Assembly: GCA_022822265.1 (NCBI GenBank) | Contig: JAJECA010000024.1 | Span: 56,119-120,118 of the forward strand | Reading direction: 5' to 3' | Source of the DNA: Acidimicrobiia bacterium | Lineage (GTDB): Bacteria; Actinomycetota; Acidimicrobiia; Acidimicrobiales; Bin134 | DNA: 64,000 nt | Part shown: one piece after another, positions 24,966-33,126 of the stretch | Position numbering within the stretch: position 1 is the first letter of the stretch | How the letters are laid out: the number at the start of each line of letters is the position of its first letter | The notes under the pieces: model-generated | What the model was told of the DNA's origin: nothing | Database searches by the model: none | What the model saw: the letters and a program-made list of their open reading frames with translations, nothing else | Position numbers and translations under genes: made by a program

Positions 24966-25733
24966 GTGTGGCTTAGCTATCTGGACGAGAGCGGCAATAC
25001 AGGTGGCAATCTGGAGGACCCAGATCAGCCGATCCACTTGATTGCCGCGGTCATGGTCCCCGAAGACCAGGTGCAAGGCCTGTCTTCGGCATTTCATCTC
25101 CTGCCCGCCTTTACCAAGGAGCCTCGTCTGATTGGCGAACTTCGAGGCGCCGATCTCTATTCGGGAAGGGGGCCGTGGAAAGGCTTCTCTCCCTCAGAGC
25201 GCATTGATACCTACCACGGGGCTTTGGCCTTGCTGGGCCGGCACGGGGCGTTCGTGGCCCATGCGTCGATCGACAAGTGGGCCTTGCGCCAATCCGCATC
25301 TTCAGGACCGCAGATGCCGCATCTGCTTGCCTTGCGGTTTCTTGCCGAAGAGATGGAGAGCTACCTGAAGCAGCAGATTGACCCGCTGAGGCAGCGCACC
25401 CTGCTCATTGCAGACGAAACGCATGAGCACGAGGCATTCGCCCACGGCCTCGTAACGCGGATGCAAGCTGGCAATCCGTCATCCGACGGGGGTACGACCA
25501 TCACCAGAATCGTGGACCGAGTTCACTTTGTACGGTCTGAGACGAGTCCTGGGGTTCAACTTGCTGATTTGGCAGCGTTTGTCCTGACTCGCCGCAAGCG
25601 TTTCCCAACCTCGTCGCTTCGGCCTTCAGACATCGCAATAGCAAGGCTGGCGGAGATCGTAGATAGCAGAGTTGTGGCCTCGCGGGATACCTGGCCCTCA
25701 CGCGATGAAGGCCCGCAAAGCGGACCTTCATGA
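24966..25733 (+). CDS. DUF3800 domain protein
   Basis: About 255 residues from GTG 24966; the ORF track starts 25 codons earlier at a TTG. It opens with WLSYLDESGNTGG, the acidic signature of DUF3800, a family with an RNase H-like fold, and ends with HFVRSETSPGVQLADLAAFVLTRR, the second conserved block containing LADL. DUF3800 genes are common in defence islands, but their activity is not established. It follows the giant helicase by 207 bases in the same direction and may share its function. Confidence 0.78.
   Translation: MWLSYLDESGNTGGNLEDPDQPIHLIAAVMVPEDQVQGLSSAFHLLPAFTKEPRLIGELRGADLYSGRGPWKGFSPSERIDTYHGALALLGRHGAFVAHASIDKWALRQSASSGPQMPHLLALRFLAEEMESYLKQQIDPLRQRTLLIADETHEHEAFAHGLVTRMQAGNPSSDGGTTITRIVDRVHFVRSETSPGVQLADLAAFVLTRRKRFPTSSLRPSDIAIARLAEIVDSRVVASRDTWPSRDEGPQSGPS
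25705..25731 (+). terminator. Stem-loop over the end of the DUF3800 gene
   Basis: ATGAAGG and CCTTCAT pair as outer arms, with CCGC/GCGG inside and an AAA loop; one mismatch separates the stems. It spans the stop codon. There is no T-run, so it could be a Rho-type or stability element. Confidence 0.35.
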
Positions 25734-25850
25734 TGGCTGGATCGCCTCGGTGGCCCGAAGCTGCGCCTCGGTGTCCCAAAGCGCTCGCAGCCAAGACAAA
25801 TGTTACCGCTTTGCCCTCATCTATCAATCGGGATTACTCGACACTTCAGA

Positions 25851-26489
25851 TCACGAAGGCTTGACAGTGAATCCGGTTCGGCGTTGGCGGGCGATCTCGA
25901 AGCACAAGATGGCGGTGGCGGAGGCGACGTTTAGGGATTCGACTGATTCGGCCATGGGAATCGACACCCAGCGGTCTATGGCGGCGGTTTGATCGAGTTG
26001 ATCGAGGCCGTGGGCCTCGTTGCCCACCACCAGGGTGAGGGGGCCGGTTAGGTCGGCTTGGTGGTAGGGGTCGCCTCGGTGGGGGTCGGCGCCGATGCGT
26101 TCCCCTTTCGGTCCCGTCGCGGCCAGGGGGGCTCGGAACAGCGCACCGGCCGAGGCCCGCACGGTTTTGGGATTCCAGGGGTCTACTGATTCTGGGCTGA
26201 ACACCACGGCTTGGGCCCCGGCGGCTACTGCGGTGCGGACGATGGTGCCAGCGTTGCCGGGGTCGGCGACTCCAGCCAGCTCGACGGCAAAATCGCCGTC
26301 GGCCACGGGGGCGATCTCAGGAATGCGGGCGGTGGCCATGACGCCCTGGGGGGTGACCACCGAGCCCACCTTGGCCAGAACCCCGTCACCCACCGTCCAC
26401 ACTGGGGCGCTCACTGAGACTCCCAAGTCGGCCCACAAATCGATCACGGGCTCCACAAAGACGTCGACGATCTCCAGATCGGCAGCCAC
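25851..26489 (-). CDS. SpoU/TrmH-family RNA 2'-O-methyltransferase
   Basis: Knotted SPOUT methyltransferase: motif 1 DPGNAGTIVRTA, motif 2 LVVGNEAHGL and motif 3 IPMAESVESLNVASA. It probably methylates a ribose in rRNA or tRNA. The given start is the first standard codon (GTG 26489), but the same frame upstream encodes SPRNPRIAELRRLVRNRRDR and GKFVIDGPQLL, the substrate-binding domain normal for this family. So the real start must be near 26615, where only ATC or other rare codons are available. It follows rplT directly, as in many bacteria. Confidence 0.85.
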   Translation of the reverse strand: MAADLEIVDVFVEPVIDLWADLGVSVSAPVWTVGDGVLAKVGSVVTPQGVMATARIPEIAPVADGDFAVELAGVADPGNAGTIVRTAVAAGAQAVVFSPESVDPWNPKTVRASAGALFRAPLAATGPKGERIGADPHRGDPYHQADLTGPLTLVVGNEAHGLDQLDQTAAIDRWVSIPMAESVESLNVASATAILCFEIARQRRTGFTVKPS

Positions 26490-26623
26490 CGCCTCGACCA
26501 GCAGTTGCGGGCCGTCGATGACGAACTTGCCGGCCTCAGCGCGATCTCGGCGGTTGCGGACTAGTCGGCGAAGTTCCGCAATCCGGGGGTTTCGGGGGCT
26601 GAGTGGCTTGCTGATGGGAAGTG

Positions 26624-27007
26624 CTACCCCACCGAGGCGGTGTCTTGCTCCGCCTCGGCCGCAACCTTGGCCACCTCGACCAGCGCGGTGAACGCCGCCG
26701 GATCATTCACGGCCAGCTCGGCCAAAATCTTGCGGTCGACCTCTACGTCGGCCAGCTTCAGGCCGTTGATGAAACGGCTGTAGTTGGTGCCGTTTTGGCG
26801 GCAAGCGGCGTTGATGCGCTGGATCCACAGGCGGCGGAACTCGCCCTTGCGAGCCCGGCGATCCCGAAAGGCGTACTGGCCGCTGTGCAGCAGCTGCTCA
26901 TTGGCGCCCCGGAATGTGCGGCTCTTGTTGCCGTAATAACCCTTGGCCCGCTTCACAACCGCCCGGCGGCGCTTGCGGGCGGTGACGGCGCGCTTGACTC
27001 TGGCCAT
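26624..27007 (-). CDS. rplT: 50S ribosomal protein L20
   Basis: The 127-residue product matches L20: [19 protein letters not shown] at the basic start and ALRRLWI-like [17 protein letters not shown] in the globular part, with [24 protein letters not shown]20 is needed for 50S assembly and in many bacteria represses the infC-rpmI-rplT operon. The start ATG 27007 has AAGGAG upstream. The C-terminal tail ([18 protein letters not shown]) is slightly longer than in E. coli. Confidence 0.98.
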   Translation of the reverse strand: MARVKRAVTARKRRRAVVKRAKGYYGNKSRTFRGANEQLLHSGQYAFRDRRARKGEFRRLWIQRINAACRQNGTNYSRFINGLKLADVEVDRKILAELAVNDPAAFTALVEVAKVAAEAEQDTASVG

Positions 27008-27047
27008 CGTGTGCTTCTCCTTGAACTCGTGCTGGTCGCTTCAGGCC

Positions 27048-27242
27048 CTACAAGCCCAATTGGCGCTTCACGGCCGGGGCGTCGGCTGACGACACCTGGG
27101 CCGGGCCGCGCAGCTGGCGCTTGCGCTTGGGGGCCTTCTTCTCGAGGATGTGGTTCTTGTAGGCGCTGCGACGGCGGATCTTGCCGGTGCCGGTGGTCTT
27201 GAACCGCTTGGCCGCGCCTCGGTGGGTCTTCATCTTGGGCAT
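27048..27242 (-). CDS. rpmI: 50S ribosomal protein L35
   Basis: The 64-residue product has the L35 pattern: [24 protein letters not shown] at the start, then [16 protein letters not shown], with VKRQLGL at the end. It is a small basic protein of the 50S subunit. It lies between infC (16 bases upstream) and rplT (40 bases downstream) in the standard operon order. Confidence 0.97.
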   Translation of the reverse strand: MPKMKTHRGAAKRFKTTGTGKIRRRSAYKNHILEKKAPKRKRQLRGPAQVSSADAPAVKRQLGL

Positions 27243-27258
27243 GACTGTTTGCTGCGAA

Positions 27259-27852
27259 CTATTGAGCAGTATCGGTGGCGGCGGGTTCCTCGGCCGATTG
27301 GCGGGCGTCCCGGGCGGCCTGCTTGCGGGACTTCTTCTTCACCGGTCCCAGCACCATGACCATGTTGCGACCGTCCAGTCGGGGATAGACCTCGACTTTG
27401 GCCACATCTTCCACCTCGTCCGAGATGTCGTCGAGAATGCGCCGCCCCAGCTCGGGATGTTGCACCTCGCGACCGCGGAACATGATCGTGACCTTTACCT
27501 TGTAGCCCTCTTCGAGGAAGTTCCGCACCTTACGTGTCTTGGTGTTGAAGTCTCCCGGACCGATCTTGGGCCGGTACTTCATCTCCTTGACGATGATGTT
27601 GGTGCTATTTCGCCGGGACTCTTTGGCCCGTTGGGCGGCCTCGTACTTGTACTTGCCGTAATCCATGATCCGGCAAACCGGTGGATTCGCCTTCTCGGCG
27701 ACCTCCACCAGATCCAGGCCGGCGTCACGGGCCATGTCCAACGCCTCAGGCAGTAGGCGAATGCCTATCTGCTGTCCGTCCTGATCAACGAGCCGCACCT
27801 CTCTGGCTCTGATCCGGTCGTTGATCCGGGGCTCAGCATCTGCCGAAGCTAT
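27259..27852 (-). CDS. infC: Translation initiation factor IF-3, probable AUA start
   Basis: IF-3 with its N domain ([18 protein letters not shown]), linker ([17 protein letters not shown]) and C domain ([17 protein letters not shown]). The ORF track begins at GTG 27798, which cuts off the conserved [12 protein letters not shown]. In frame upstream there is a TGA and then only two likely starts: ATA at 27852 and ATC at 27825. The ATA has GGTGATC, a 7-base match to the anti-Shine-Dalgarno, 4 nt upstream, so it is preferred. IF-3 rejects rare start codons, and infC uses one in other bacteria to limit its own synthesis; the same control is likely here. Confidence 0.93.
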   Translation of the reverse strand: MASADAEPRINDRIRAREVRLVDQDGQQIGIRLLPEALDMARDAGLDLVEVAEKANPPVCRIMDYGKYKYEAAQRAKESRRNSTNIIVKEMKYRPKIGPGDFNTKTRKVRNFLEEGYKVKVTIMFRGREVQHPELGRRILDDISDEVEDVAKVEVYPRLDGRNMVMVLGPVKKKSRKQAARDARQSAEEPAATDTAQ

Positions 27853-28016
27853 GGCCGATCACCGCTCTGCAATGCGCATGTTCCTCTCTCTCGACTATGG
27901 GGGACGGCACGCTGGGAATAATTTCTCCCCGCTTGCGCGCCGAAGTTGCGGGGTAACAGTATCAGCGTTAGGGGACAATAACGCCAGACGAGGCGAAAAG
28001 GAGCCGAAGAAACACA

Positions 28017-28493
28017 ATGAGCACACTATGGACACCAGGTGGAGAGGTGCCGGTTGACGACGGCCGGGGACAGTCGGCAACCCCTCCGCCCCAAGGCACC
28101 ACAGATCAAGCCGCCGACCCGCTGGCCGGGCTGAGCGACGAGGAGCGGGCTCAGGCCGAGGAGCTGGCCCAGCAGCTGGCCGAGGCCCGCGAGCAGATTG
28201 CCAACACCCCGGCGTCGGTCGTGGTGGGGAACCACGCCATGGGGCTGTACGAGCTCGGGGCCATCCACCTGAGCCAGCAGCCACCCAACCTGGAAGAGGC
28301 CCGATTGGCCATCGACGCCCTCGGGGCGCTGGTCGAGGGGCTGGAAGGCCGACTCGGCGAGCACGAGGCCACCCTCAATGAGGCCCTCCATCAGATCCGC
28401 ATGGCGTTTGTGCAGGTGTCGCGGGCCATGGAAGACGCCGCCGGCGGGCAGTCAGAAGAGGCCGGAGAGGCAGAAGAGGCTACCGAGGAGTAG
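28017..28493 (+). CDS. DUF1844-like protein
   Basis: A 158-residue acidic protein. The core from about 68 to 135 (VVVGNHAMGLYELGAIHLSQQPPNLEEARLAIDALGALVEGL and LNEALHQIRMAFVQVS) fits the DUF1844 helical family, often found near infC or translation genes. The first third is a low-complexity Gln/Glu-rich linker and the end is a Glu-rich tail. Function unknown. The ATG has AAGGAG upstream. It is divergent from infC and converges with hisG, 21 bases away. Confidence 0.75.
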   Translation: MSTLWTPGGEVPVDDGRGQSATPPPQGTTDQAADPLAGLSDEERAQAEELAQQLAEAREQIANTPASVVVGNHAMGLYELGAIHLSQQPPNLEEARLAIDALGALVEGLEGRLGEHEATLNEALHQIRMAFVQVSRAMEDAAGGQSEEAGEAEEATEE

Positions 28494-28514
28494 CTCCGGC
28501 CGCCTCCCGCTGGC

Positions 28515-29390
28515 TCAATGGACGATCTTGGCCAGGGGCAGTTCGATGATGTCGCTGGCCCCGGCGTCGCACAGGTCGGGGATCAACACATTGATGTCGG
28601 CTTTGGGCACCACTGTCTCCACGGCGTAGCCGTGGCCCCCGAACAGCTCGTTGACCGTGGGGGCCTTCATGGACGGCAGCAGGTCGATGACCTTATCCAG
28701 GCTTGACGCCGGCACGTTCATCTTGACCAGCACCTTGCCCCTAGCCTCCAGCACCCCGCCCAACAGGGTGTGGATCTGCTCCATGGCGTGACGTCGCTCC
28801 GGGTCGGCGTAGCTGGCCGGGTTGGCGATCAGCTCGGTGTAGGACGTGAGGATGGTGTGGATGATCTTGAGGCCGGCCGCCCGCAGTGCCCGTCCCGTCT
28901 CGGTTATCTCCACCACCGCATCCACGATGTCGGGGGCCTTGGCCTCGGTGGCCCCGTACGACAGGGCAATGTCGGCCTCGATGCCCAGGCCGTCGAAGAA
29001 ACGCTTGGTCAGGGCGGGATATTCGCTGGAGATCTTCACCCCCTGGGGCAGATCCTCCGCGTCGTTCCAGGGCGAGTCGTCGGGCACGGCCAGCACCATC
29101 CGGATCGGTCGGGAGGTGTTCTTCGAGTATTGAAGTTCACCGAGCGACACCACGTCGCTGTCGGTCTCGGCCACCCAGTCCCGCCCGGTGATGCCCATGT
29201 CGAACAGCCCGTCGGCCACATATCGGGGAATCTCCTGAGGCCGCAAAATGCGGACCTGGCTGATGCGGGGGTCGTTGATCGTCGCCTTGTAGGCCACGTC
29301 GGAACTGCGGTTGACGGGTATGTCGGCGGCGTCGAAGAGCTCCAAGGTGGCCTTTTCCAGCGATCCCTTGGGCAGAACCAACGAGAGCAT
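28515..29390 (-). CDS. hisG: ATP phosphoribosyltransferase (long form)
   Basis: About 291 residues from ATG 29390 (LVLPKGSLEKATLELFDAAD); the ORF track adds a 14-codon extension. The PRPP-binding region is in IVDAVVEITETGRALRAAGLKI, and the last 75 residues form the regulatory ACT-like domain found in long HisG enzymes, so feedback by histidine is expected. It catalyses the first step of histidine synthesis. It follows ribD with 48 bases between. hisE, often next to hisG in Actinobacteria, is absent. Confidence 0.95.
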   Translation of the reverse strand: MLSLVLPKGSLEKATLELFDAADIPVNRSSDVAYKATINDPRISQVRILRPQEIPRYVADGLFDMGITGRDWVAETDSDVVSLGELQYSKNTSRPIRMVLAVPDDSPWNDAEDLPQGVKISSEYPALTKRFFDGLGIEADIALSYGATEAKAPDIVDAVVEITETGRALRAAGLKIIHTILTSYTELIANPASYADPERRHAMEQIHTLLGGVLEARGKVLVKMNVPASSLDKVIDLLPSMKAPTVNELFGGHGYAVETVVPKADINVLIPDLCDAGASDIIELPLAKIVH

Positions 29391-29438
29391 GGCAACAACG
29401 CTACCGGCCGCCAGCTGTCGGTCTGCGATCAATACCCG

Positions 29439-30434
29439 CTATTCGGGATGAAGTTCGGGGCGCAGATCGATGCGCAGGTCCGGACCGAGCCGAGCAACCC
29501 CGATGATCTCGCCTCGCCACAAATCAGAGATGGTGGCAGCCCCGGGTCCGGCGAACATCGGGTGGGCGTCGTCGCCGCCAAAGAACGCGGGGGCCAGATA
29601 CACGGCGTATTGGTCCACCAAGCCGGTCTGATGGAAGGCCGCTGCGGTAGCCGCGCCCCCCTCGACCAAGAGCTGGACCACGCCCTGCTCCCCCAGTTCG
29701 CACAGCACTTGCTCCAGCGGCCCGTCCATCTCCAGCGCGGGGTGGACCCGGGCTTCTGGCGGCGCGGTGCCCAGCACCACTCGCTGCGGCTGGCTGGTGC
29801 GGGGAGCAACTCCAGCAGGAGGCTGCCAGTCGCGCACCGTCAGAGCAGGATCGTCGGCCCGAACGGTGCCCGCCCCTACCAGAACTGCGTCGCTCTCGGC
29901 CCGGAGGCGGTGGACGTCGGATCGGGCCTCTGGCCCAGTGATCCAGCGGCTGGTGGCATCGGGGGCCGCCAAGCGGCCGTCCAGAGTGGCGGCCAGCTTC
30001 AGCACCACCCAGGGGCGCCCAGTGCGGCGATGCTTGAGATAGGGAGCGAGCAGCTCGACTGCCTCAGCAGCCCGCACGCCCGCTTCCACGGCTATCCCAG
30101 CCTGTTGGAGCGCCGCGATGCCCCTCCCCGACACCGCAGGGTCGGGATCCTCCACCGCCACGAAGACCCGAGCGATCCCCGCGGCAACGATGGAGTCGGT
30201 ACACGGCCCGGTGCGACCCTGGTGGTCGCACGGCTCCAACGTCGTGTAGAGGTCGGCCCCTTCGGCACGCTGGCCGGCAGCCTCCAGGGCGTTGATTTCG
30301 GCGTGGTTGCCGCCCGGCGGTGACGTGGCCCCCAAGTACTGATCCTCACCGGCGTCGATCACACATCCCACCCACGGATTGGGCGAGGTGACCAGCCGAC
30401 AGGAACGGGCCGCCTCCAAGGCCAGATCCATCAT
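29439..30434 (-). CDS. ribD: Bifunctional riboflavin deaminase-reductase
   Basis: The N-terminal deaminase has the zinc site HAEINAL and PCDHQGRTGPCTDSI; the C-terminal reductase has VVLKLAATLDGRLAAPDATSRWITGPEAR and VEGGAATAAAFH. It performs the second and third steps of riboflavin synthesis from GTP. ATG 30434 gives a normal N-terminus, but a TTG at 30476 overlaps the moaB stop by four bases (TTGA) and is a fair alternative. ribE, ribBA and ribH, which often follow ribD in Actinobacteria, are missing here. Confidence 0.94.
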   Translation of the reverse strand: MMDLALEAARSCRLVTSPNPWVGCVIDAGEDQYLGATSPPGGNHAEINALEAAGQRAEGADLYTTLEPCDHQGRTGPCTDSIVAAGIARVFVAVEDPDPAVSGRGIAALQQAGIAVEAGVRAAEAVELLAPYLKHRRTGRPWVVLKLAATLDGRLAAPDATSRWITGPEARSDVHRLRAESDAVLVGAGTVRADDPALTVRDWQPPAGVAPRTSQPQRVVLGTAPPEARVHPALEMDGPLEQVLCELGEQGVVQLLVEGGAATAAAFHQTGLVDQYAVYLAPAFFGGDDAHPMFAGPGAATISDLWRGEIIGVARLGPDLRIDLRPELHPE

Positions 30435-30472
30435 GCGACCACTGCGAATTGCCTGGTCGCCTGGAGAGACTG

Positions 30473-30961
30473 TCAATGCTCGGTGGGCTGGTCGGCCAGC
30501 AGGCGCAGGGCGTGGGGGACGACGTCGAGCACCGCGCCCAGGCACTCCACCGAGCCCTTGGGCGATCCGGGCAAGTTCACGATCAGCGCCGTACCCCTCG
30601 TGCCGGCAACGGCCCGGGACAAGCGCCCGAAGGGGCTCACCAGCCGGGAGGCCTCGGCCAAACCGTCGGCCCGGCGCTCCAGCACGGCGACGGTGCCCTC
30701 CGGGGTGAGGTCGCGGGGGCCGAAACCGGTGCCCCCGGTGGTGGCGATGAGGCCGGCAAACCCCTCGGACATGTCCAGCAGGGCGTCGCGCACCGAGTCG
30801 ACGCCGTCTTCGACCGCCCGGCGGTCGGCGATCTCATAGCCCTCTCCGGCCAGCATCTCCACCAAGGCGTCGCCCGAGCCGTCTTGGCGGGTACCGGCGA
30901 TCACGCCGTCGGACACGGTGAGGACCTTGGCGGCTAGTCCGGCGGTTTCTAGGTCTGTCAT
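30473..30961 (-). CDS. Molybdopterin adenylyltransferase/MoaB-family protein
   Basis: A 162-residue MogA/MoaB protein: AKVLTVSDGVIAGTRQDGSGDAL at the start, the GGTG loop in LIATTGGTGFGPRDLTPEGTVAVLER and the end loop VNLPGSPKGSVECL. It adenylates or otherwise prepares molybdopterin before metal insertion. That fits the molybdenum hydroxylase at the left end of the window, though the two are 30 kb apart. MogA and MoaB cannot be separated from sequence alone. It overlaps or abuts ribD. Confidence 0.9.
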   Translation of the reverse strand: MTDLETAGLAAKVLTVSDGVIAGTRQDGSGDALVEMLAGEGYEIADRRAVEDGVDSVRDALLDMSEGFAGLIATTGGTGFGPRDLTPEGTVAVLERRADGLAEASRLVSPFGRLSRAVAGTRGTALIVNLPGSPKGSVECLGAVLDVVPHALRLLADQPTEH

Positions 30962-30986
30962 TGCCGGTCAGGCTAGCTAGCTAACC

Positions 30987-31070
30987 GGCGGGGCGGCGGG
31001 TCCTGTCACCTACGGCGGCCTGGCTGTCGGGGCAGCCAGGTCCGCCTGCGGCGCCACCCCCCGCCCCGCC
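30987..31070. repeat. Large nested stem-loop between rsmB and moaB
   Basis: Outer arms GGCGGGGCGG (30987-30996) and CCGCCCCGCC (31061-31070) are perfectly complementary over 10 bases. Inside lies a second long hairpin: GGCGGCCTGGCTG (31014-31026), loop TCGGGG, and CAGCCAGGTCCGCC (31033-31046), perfect except for one bulged base. It could end rsmB transcription on the minus strand, or be a dispersed repeat. No second copy was noticed in this window. Confidence 0.6.
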
Positions 31071-31117
31071 TACCCGTTGCCTTCCCGACGTTTACCGAAC
31101 TGGCCTTTGGAGGAGAT

Positions 31118-32248
31118 CTAGGGGGCTTGGTACTTGGCTATGAACATTGCGTCGGTGTTGTGGTCTTGGGGGAGGATGAGGGCGCCGCGGCCGTGGGGTC
31201 GCCAGCGGGGGTCGTTGATAGGGGCGGGTTTGGCTTCAGGATGCTCTTGGGCCACCAATTCGTCGATGGCCGCTGTCTCGGCCTGGGTCATCGTGCAGAC
31301 GCTGTAGATCACCACTCCTCCTGGTCGGACCAAGCCGAACGCGGCTCGGATCAGCTCGGCCTGGAGGAGGGCCAACTCTTCTACGTCATCGGGTTTCACT
31401 CGCCAGCGGGCGTCGGCTCTCCGGCCCAGCACGCCCAAGCCTGAACACGGTGCGTCTACCAGCACCCGGTCGAAGGAATGGGGGCTAAACGGCGGATGGC
31501 GACCATCGGCGGCCACGACTCCGCCCAAGGACACTCCCGTCTTGGCGGCATTGGCCGCCACCAGTGAGGCCCGATGCTGGCGATGATCAGCTGCCACCAC
31601 CGTGGCCGAGCTGCCGGCCAGCGCGGTGGCCTTGCCGCCGGGACCGGCGCACATGTCCAACACCCGCTCCCCGGGCTGGGGGTCCACCAGTTCGGCCACC
31701 CATTGCGACGCCTGATCTTGGACATATCCGTCGGGGCGTGATGTGACCGGCGCAGGCTGGTTCATCTGCTCCAGCGCGGCATGGGCCTCTGACCTGCCGA
31801 GGTCGGCCTCCAATCGCTCCGCCATCCAATCCGGATAGCTCAGCCGAACCGCGTCAGTGGGCCAGGCCGGTTCCACATCAGCTACTCGGCGCAGCACCGC
31901 GTTGACGAATCCACGGTGGCGGCGGGGCGCGGCATCAACGGTCTCGCTCACTGCGGCATAGGCCGGCGTGTCCAGCATGTGGAGCTGGTAGGCCCCGATC
32001 CGCAGAAGATTTCGCGTGGTGAGGTCGGGCGGGTCGGACACGAAGCCGTCGATGAGGTGGTCCAGCGCCCGACGCATTCGGGTGACCCCGTAAACCAGCT
32101 CGGTGATCAGCCCGGAGTCGCGTTCGGGCAAATCGGCCGAGGCCAGCACCAGGTTGGCGAAGGCACCGTCTCGCTCGATTCGGTCGAGGAGCTGGGCGGC
32201 AACGGCTCGGGCGTTCTTTGATGCTGGCCCTGATGGGGAAGGACTCAC
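31118..32248 (-). CDS. rsmB: 16S rRNA m5C967 methyltransferase
   Basis: About 376 residues. The first 140 form a NusB-like RNA-binding domain (VAAQLLDRIERDGAFANLVL, RNLLRIGAYQLHML). The methyltransferase part has GERVLDMCAGPGGKATALA, the DAPCSGLGVLGRRADARW loop with one active Cys and YSVCTMTQAE with the other. The ORF track runs to 32458, but that extension is a shadow of fmt; GTG 32248 overlaps the fmt stop as GTGA and is chosen. It methylates C967 in the 30S subunit. Confidence 0.95.
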   Translation of the reverse strand: MSPSPSGPASKNARAVAAQLLDRIERDGAFANLVLASADLPERDSGLITELVYGVTRMRRALDHLIDGFVSDPPDLTTRNLLRIGAYQLHMLDTPAYAAVSETVDAAPRRHRGFVNAVLRRVADVEPAWPTDAVRLSYPDWMAERLEADLGRSEAHAALEQMNQPAPVTSRPDGYVQDQASQWVAELVDPQPGERVLDMCAGPGGKATALAGSSATVVAADHRQHRASLVAANAAKTGVSLGGVVAADGRHPPFSPHSFDRVLVDAPCSGLGVLGRRADARWRVKPDDVEELALLQAELIRAAFGLVRPGGVVIYSVCTMTQAETAAIDELVAQEHPEAKPAPINDPRWRPHGRGALILPQDHNTDAMFIAKYQAP

Positions 32249-33126
32249 GATCCGAGCCGGTCGCCAGGGTTCGGACGGGCACCCCGGAGCCATTCCTCGG
32301 CGGCTTGCCGGGACTTGCCTTCGGCCTGCACTTCCACCAACTTCAGCAATCCTTGCCCAGTGCCCACCACGGTTCCGTCGAGCTCGCCGGGCGGCTGCGA
32401 TCCCTCCAGAGGTTGAACTGACCAAACCTTGAAAGTCTTGCCCCTCCACGTGGTCCACGCCCCACCCACTCGAACTTGCCGATGTAATGACTCCGCAGAC
32501 TGTCCCCAGTCGAGACAGAGCTCGTCTCGGGTGATCTTGGCGGCGTAGACCGGCTCTCCCTGCTGGGGTGCCGGCACACCAAGGCCCTCGTTCAGGGCAT
32601 CCACGAGCATTGGAACAGCGATGTCCACCAATTCGGCTCGCAGCGCCGCCGCCGTGATGTCGGGCCCGATGGGGATCTCTACTCGTCGGTAGACCCGGCC
32701 GGTATCCAAGCCCTCAGCCACCTCCATCAGGCACACTCCGGTGGTCTGGTCGCCGGCCAGGATGGCCCGCTCCACCGGGGCCGCTCCCCGCCAGCGGGGC
32801 AGCAGCGAGAAATGCACGTTGACCATGGCCAGCCGGTCCAGCACCTGGGGCTTGATGATCTGCCCGAAGGCCACCACCACGCCCAAGTCCGCATCGGCGT
32901 CCAGAACGTCGCCCACATACGAGGAAACCGGAATGCCCAACTGCTGGGCAGCGGTCTTCACCGGGCTGGGGGTGGGCATCTCCCGCCGCCCACGGCGACT
33001 GTCGGGGCGGGTCACGGCCAATGCCACGTCGAATCCGGCGGAATCCAGCGCCTCCAGGAAAGGCACCGACTCGCGAGGAGTGCCGAAGAAGACGAGCCGG
33101 CGGATTTCCACCGGCGGGTCGATCAC
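32245..33126 (-). CDS. fmt: Methionyl-tRNA formyltransferase
   Basis: The 293-residue product has the formyl-THF binding core VNVHFSLLPRWRGAAPVERAI (the SLLPxxRGxAP signature) and the C-terminal OB-fold domain beginning near YAAKITRDELCLDW. It formylates initiator Met-tRNA. Both ends are coupled: the GTG start overlaps the def stop (GTGA) and its stop overlaps the rsmB start, so def-fmt-rsmB is one translationally linked unit. Confidence 0.97.
   Translation of the reverse strand: MIDPPVEIRRLVFFGTPRESVPFLEALDSAGFDVALAVTRPDSRRGRREMPTPSPVKTAAQQLGIPVSSYVGDVLDADADLGVVVAFGQIIKPQVLDRLAMVNVHFSLLPRWRGAAPVERAILAGDQTTGVCLMEVAEGLDTGRVYRRVEIPIGPDITAAALRAELVDIAVPMLVDALNEGLGVPAPQQGEPVYAAKITRDELCLDWGQSAESLHRQVRVGGAWTTWRGKTFKVWSVQPLEGSQPPGELDGTVVGTGQGLLKLVEVQAEGKSRQAAEEWLRGARPNPGDRLGS

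Noticed and set aside
27916-27955. Terminator or riboswitch from the CCCCGC/GCGGGG hairpin between infC and the DUF1844 gene
   Set aside because: A six-base stem with a long loop in a GC-rich region is weak, and the genes diverge so no terminator is needed.
28770-30323. 517-residue plus-strand ORF across hisG and ribD
   Set aside because: Antisense shadow, His/Gly/Arg-rich, no recognisable domain, while both minus-strand genes are certain.
32249-32458. 70-residue N-terminal extension of rsmB
   Set aside because: Shadow of fmt; GTG 32248 overlaps the fmt stop and fits the NusB-like domain start.
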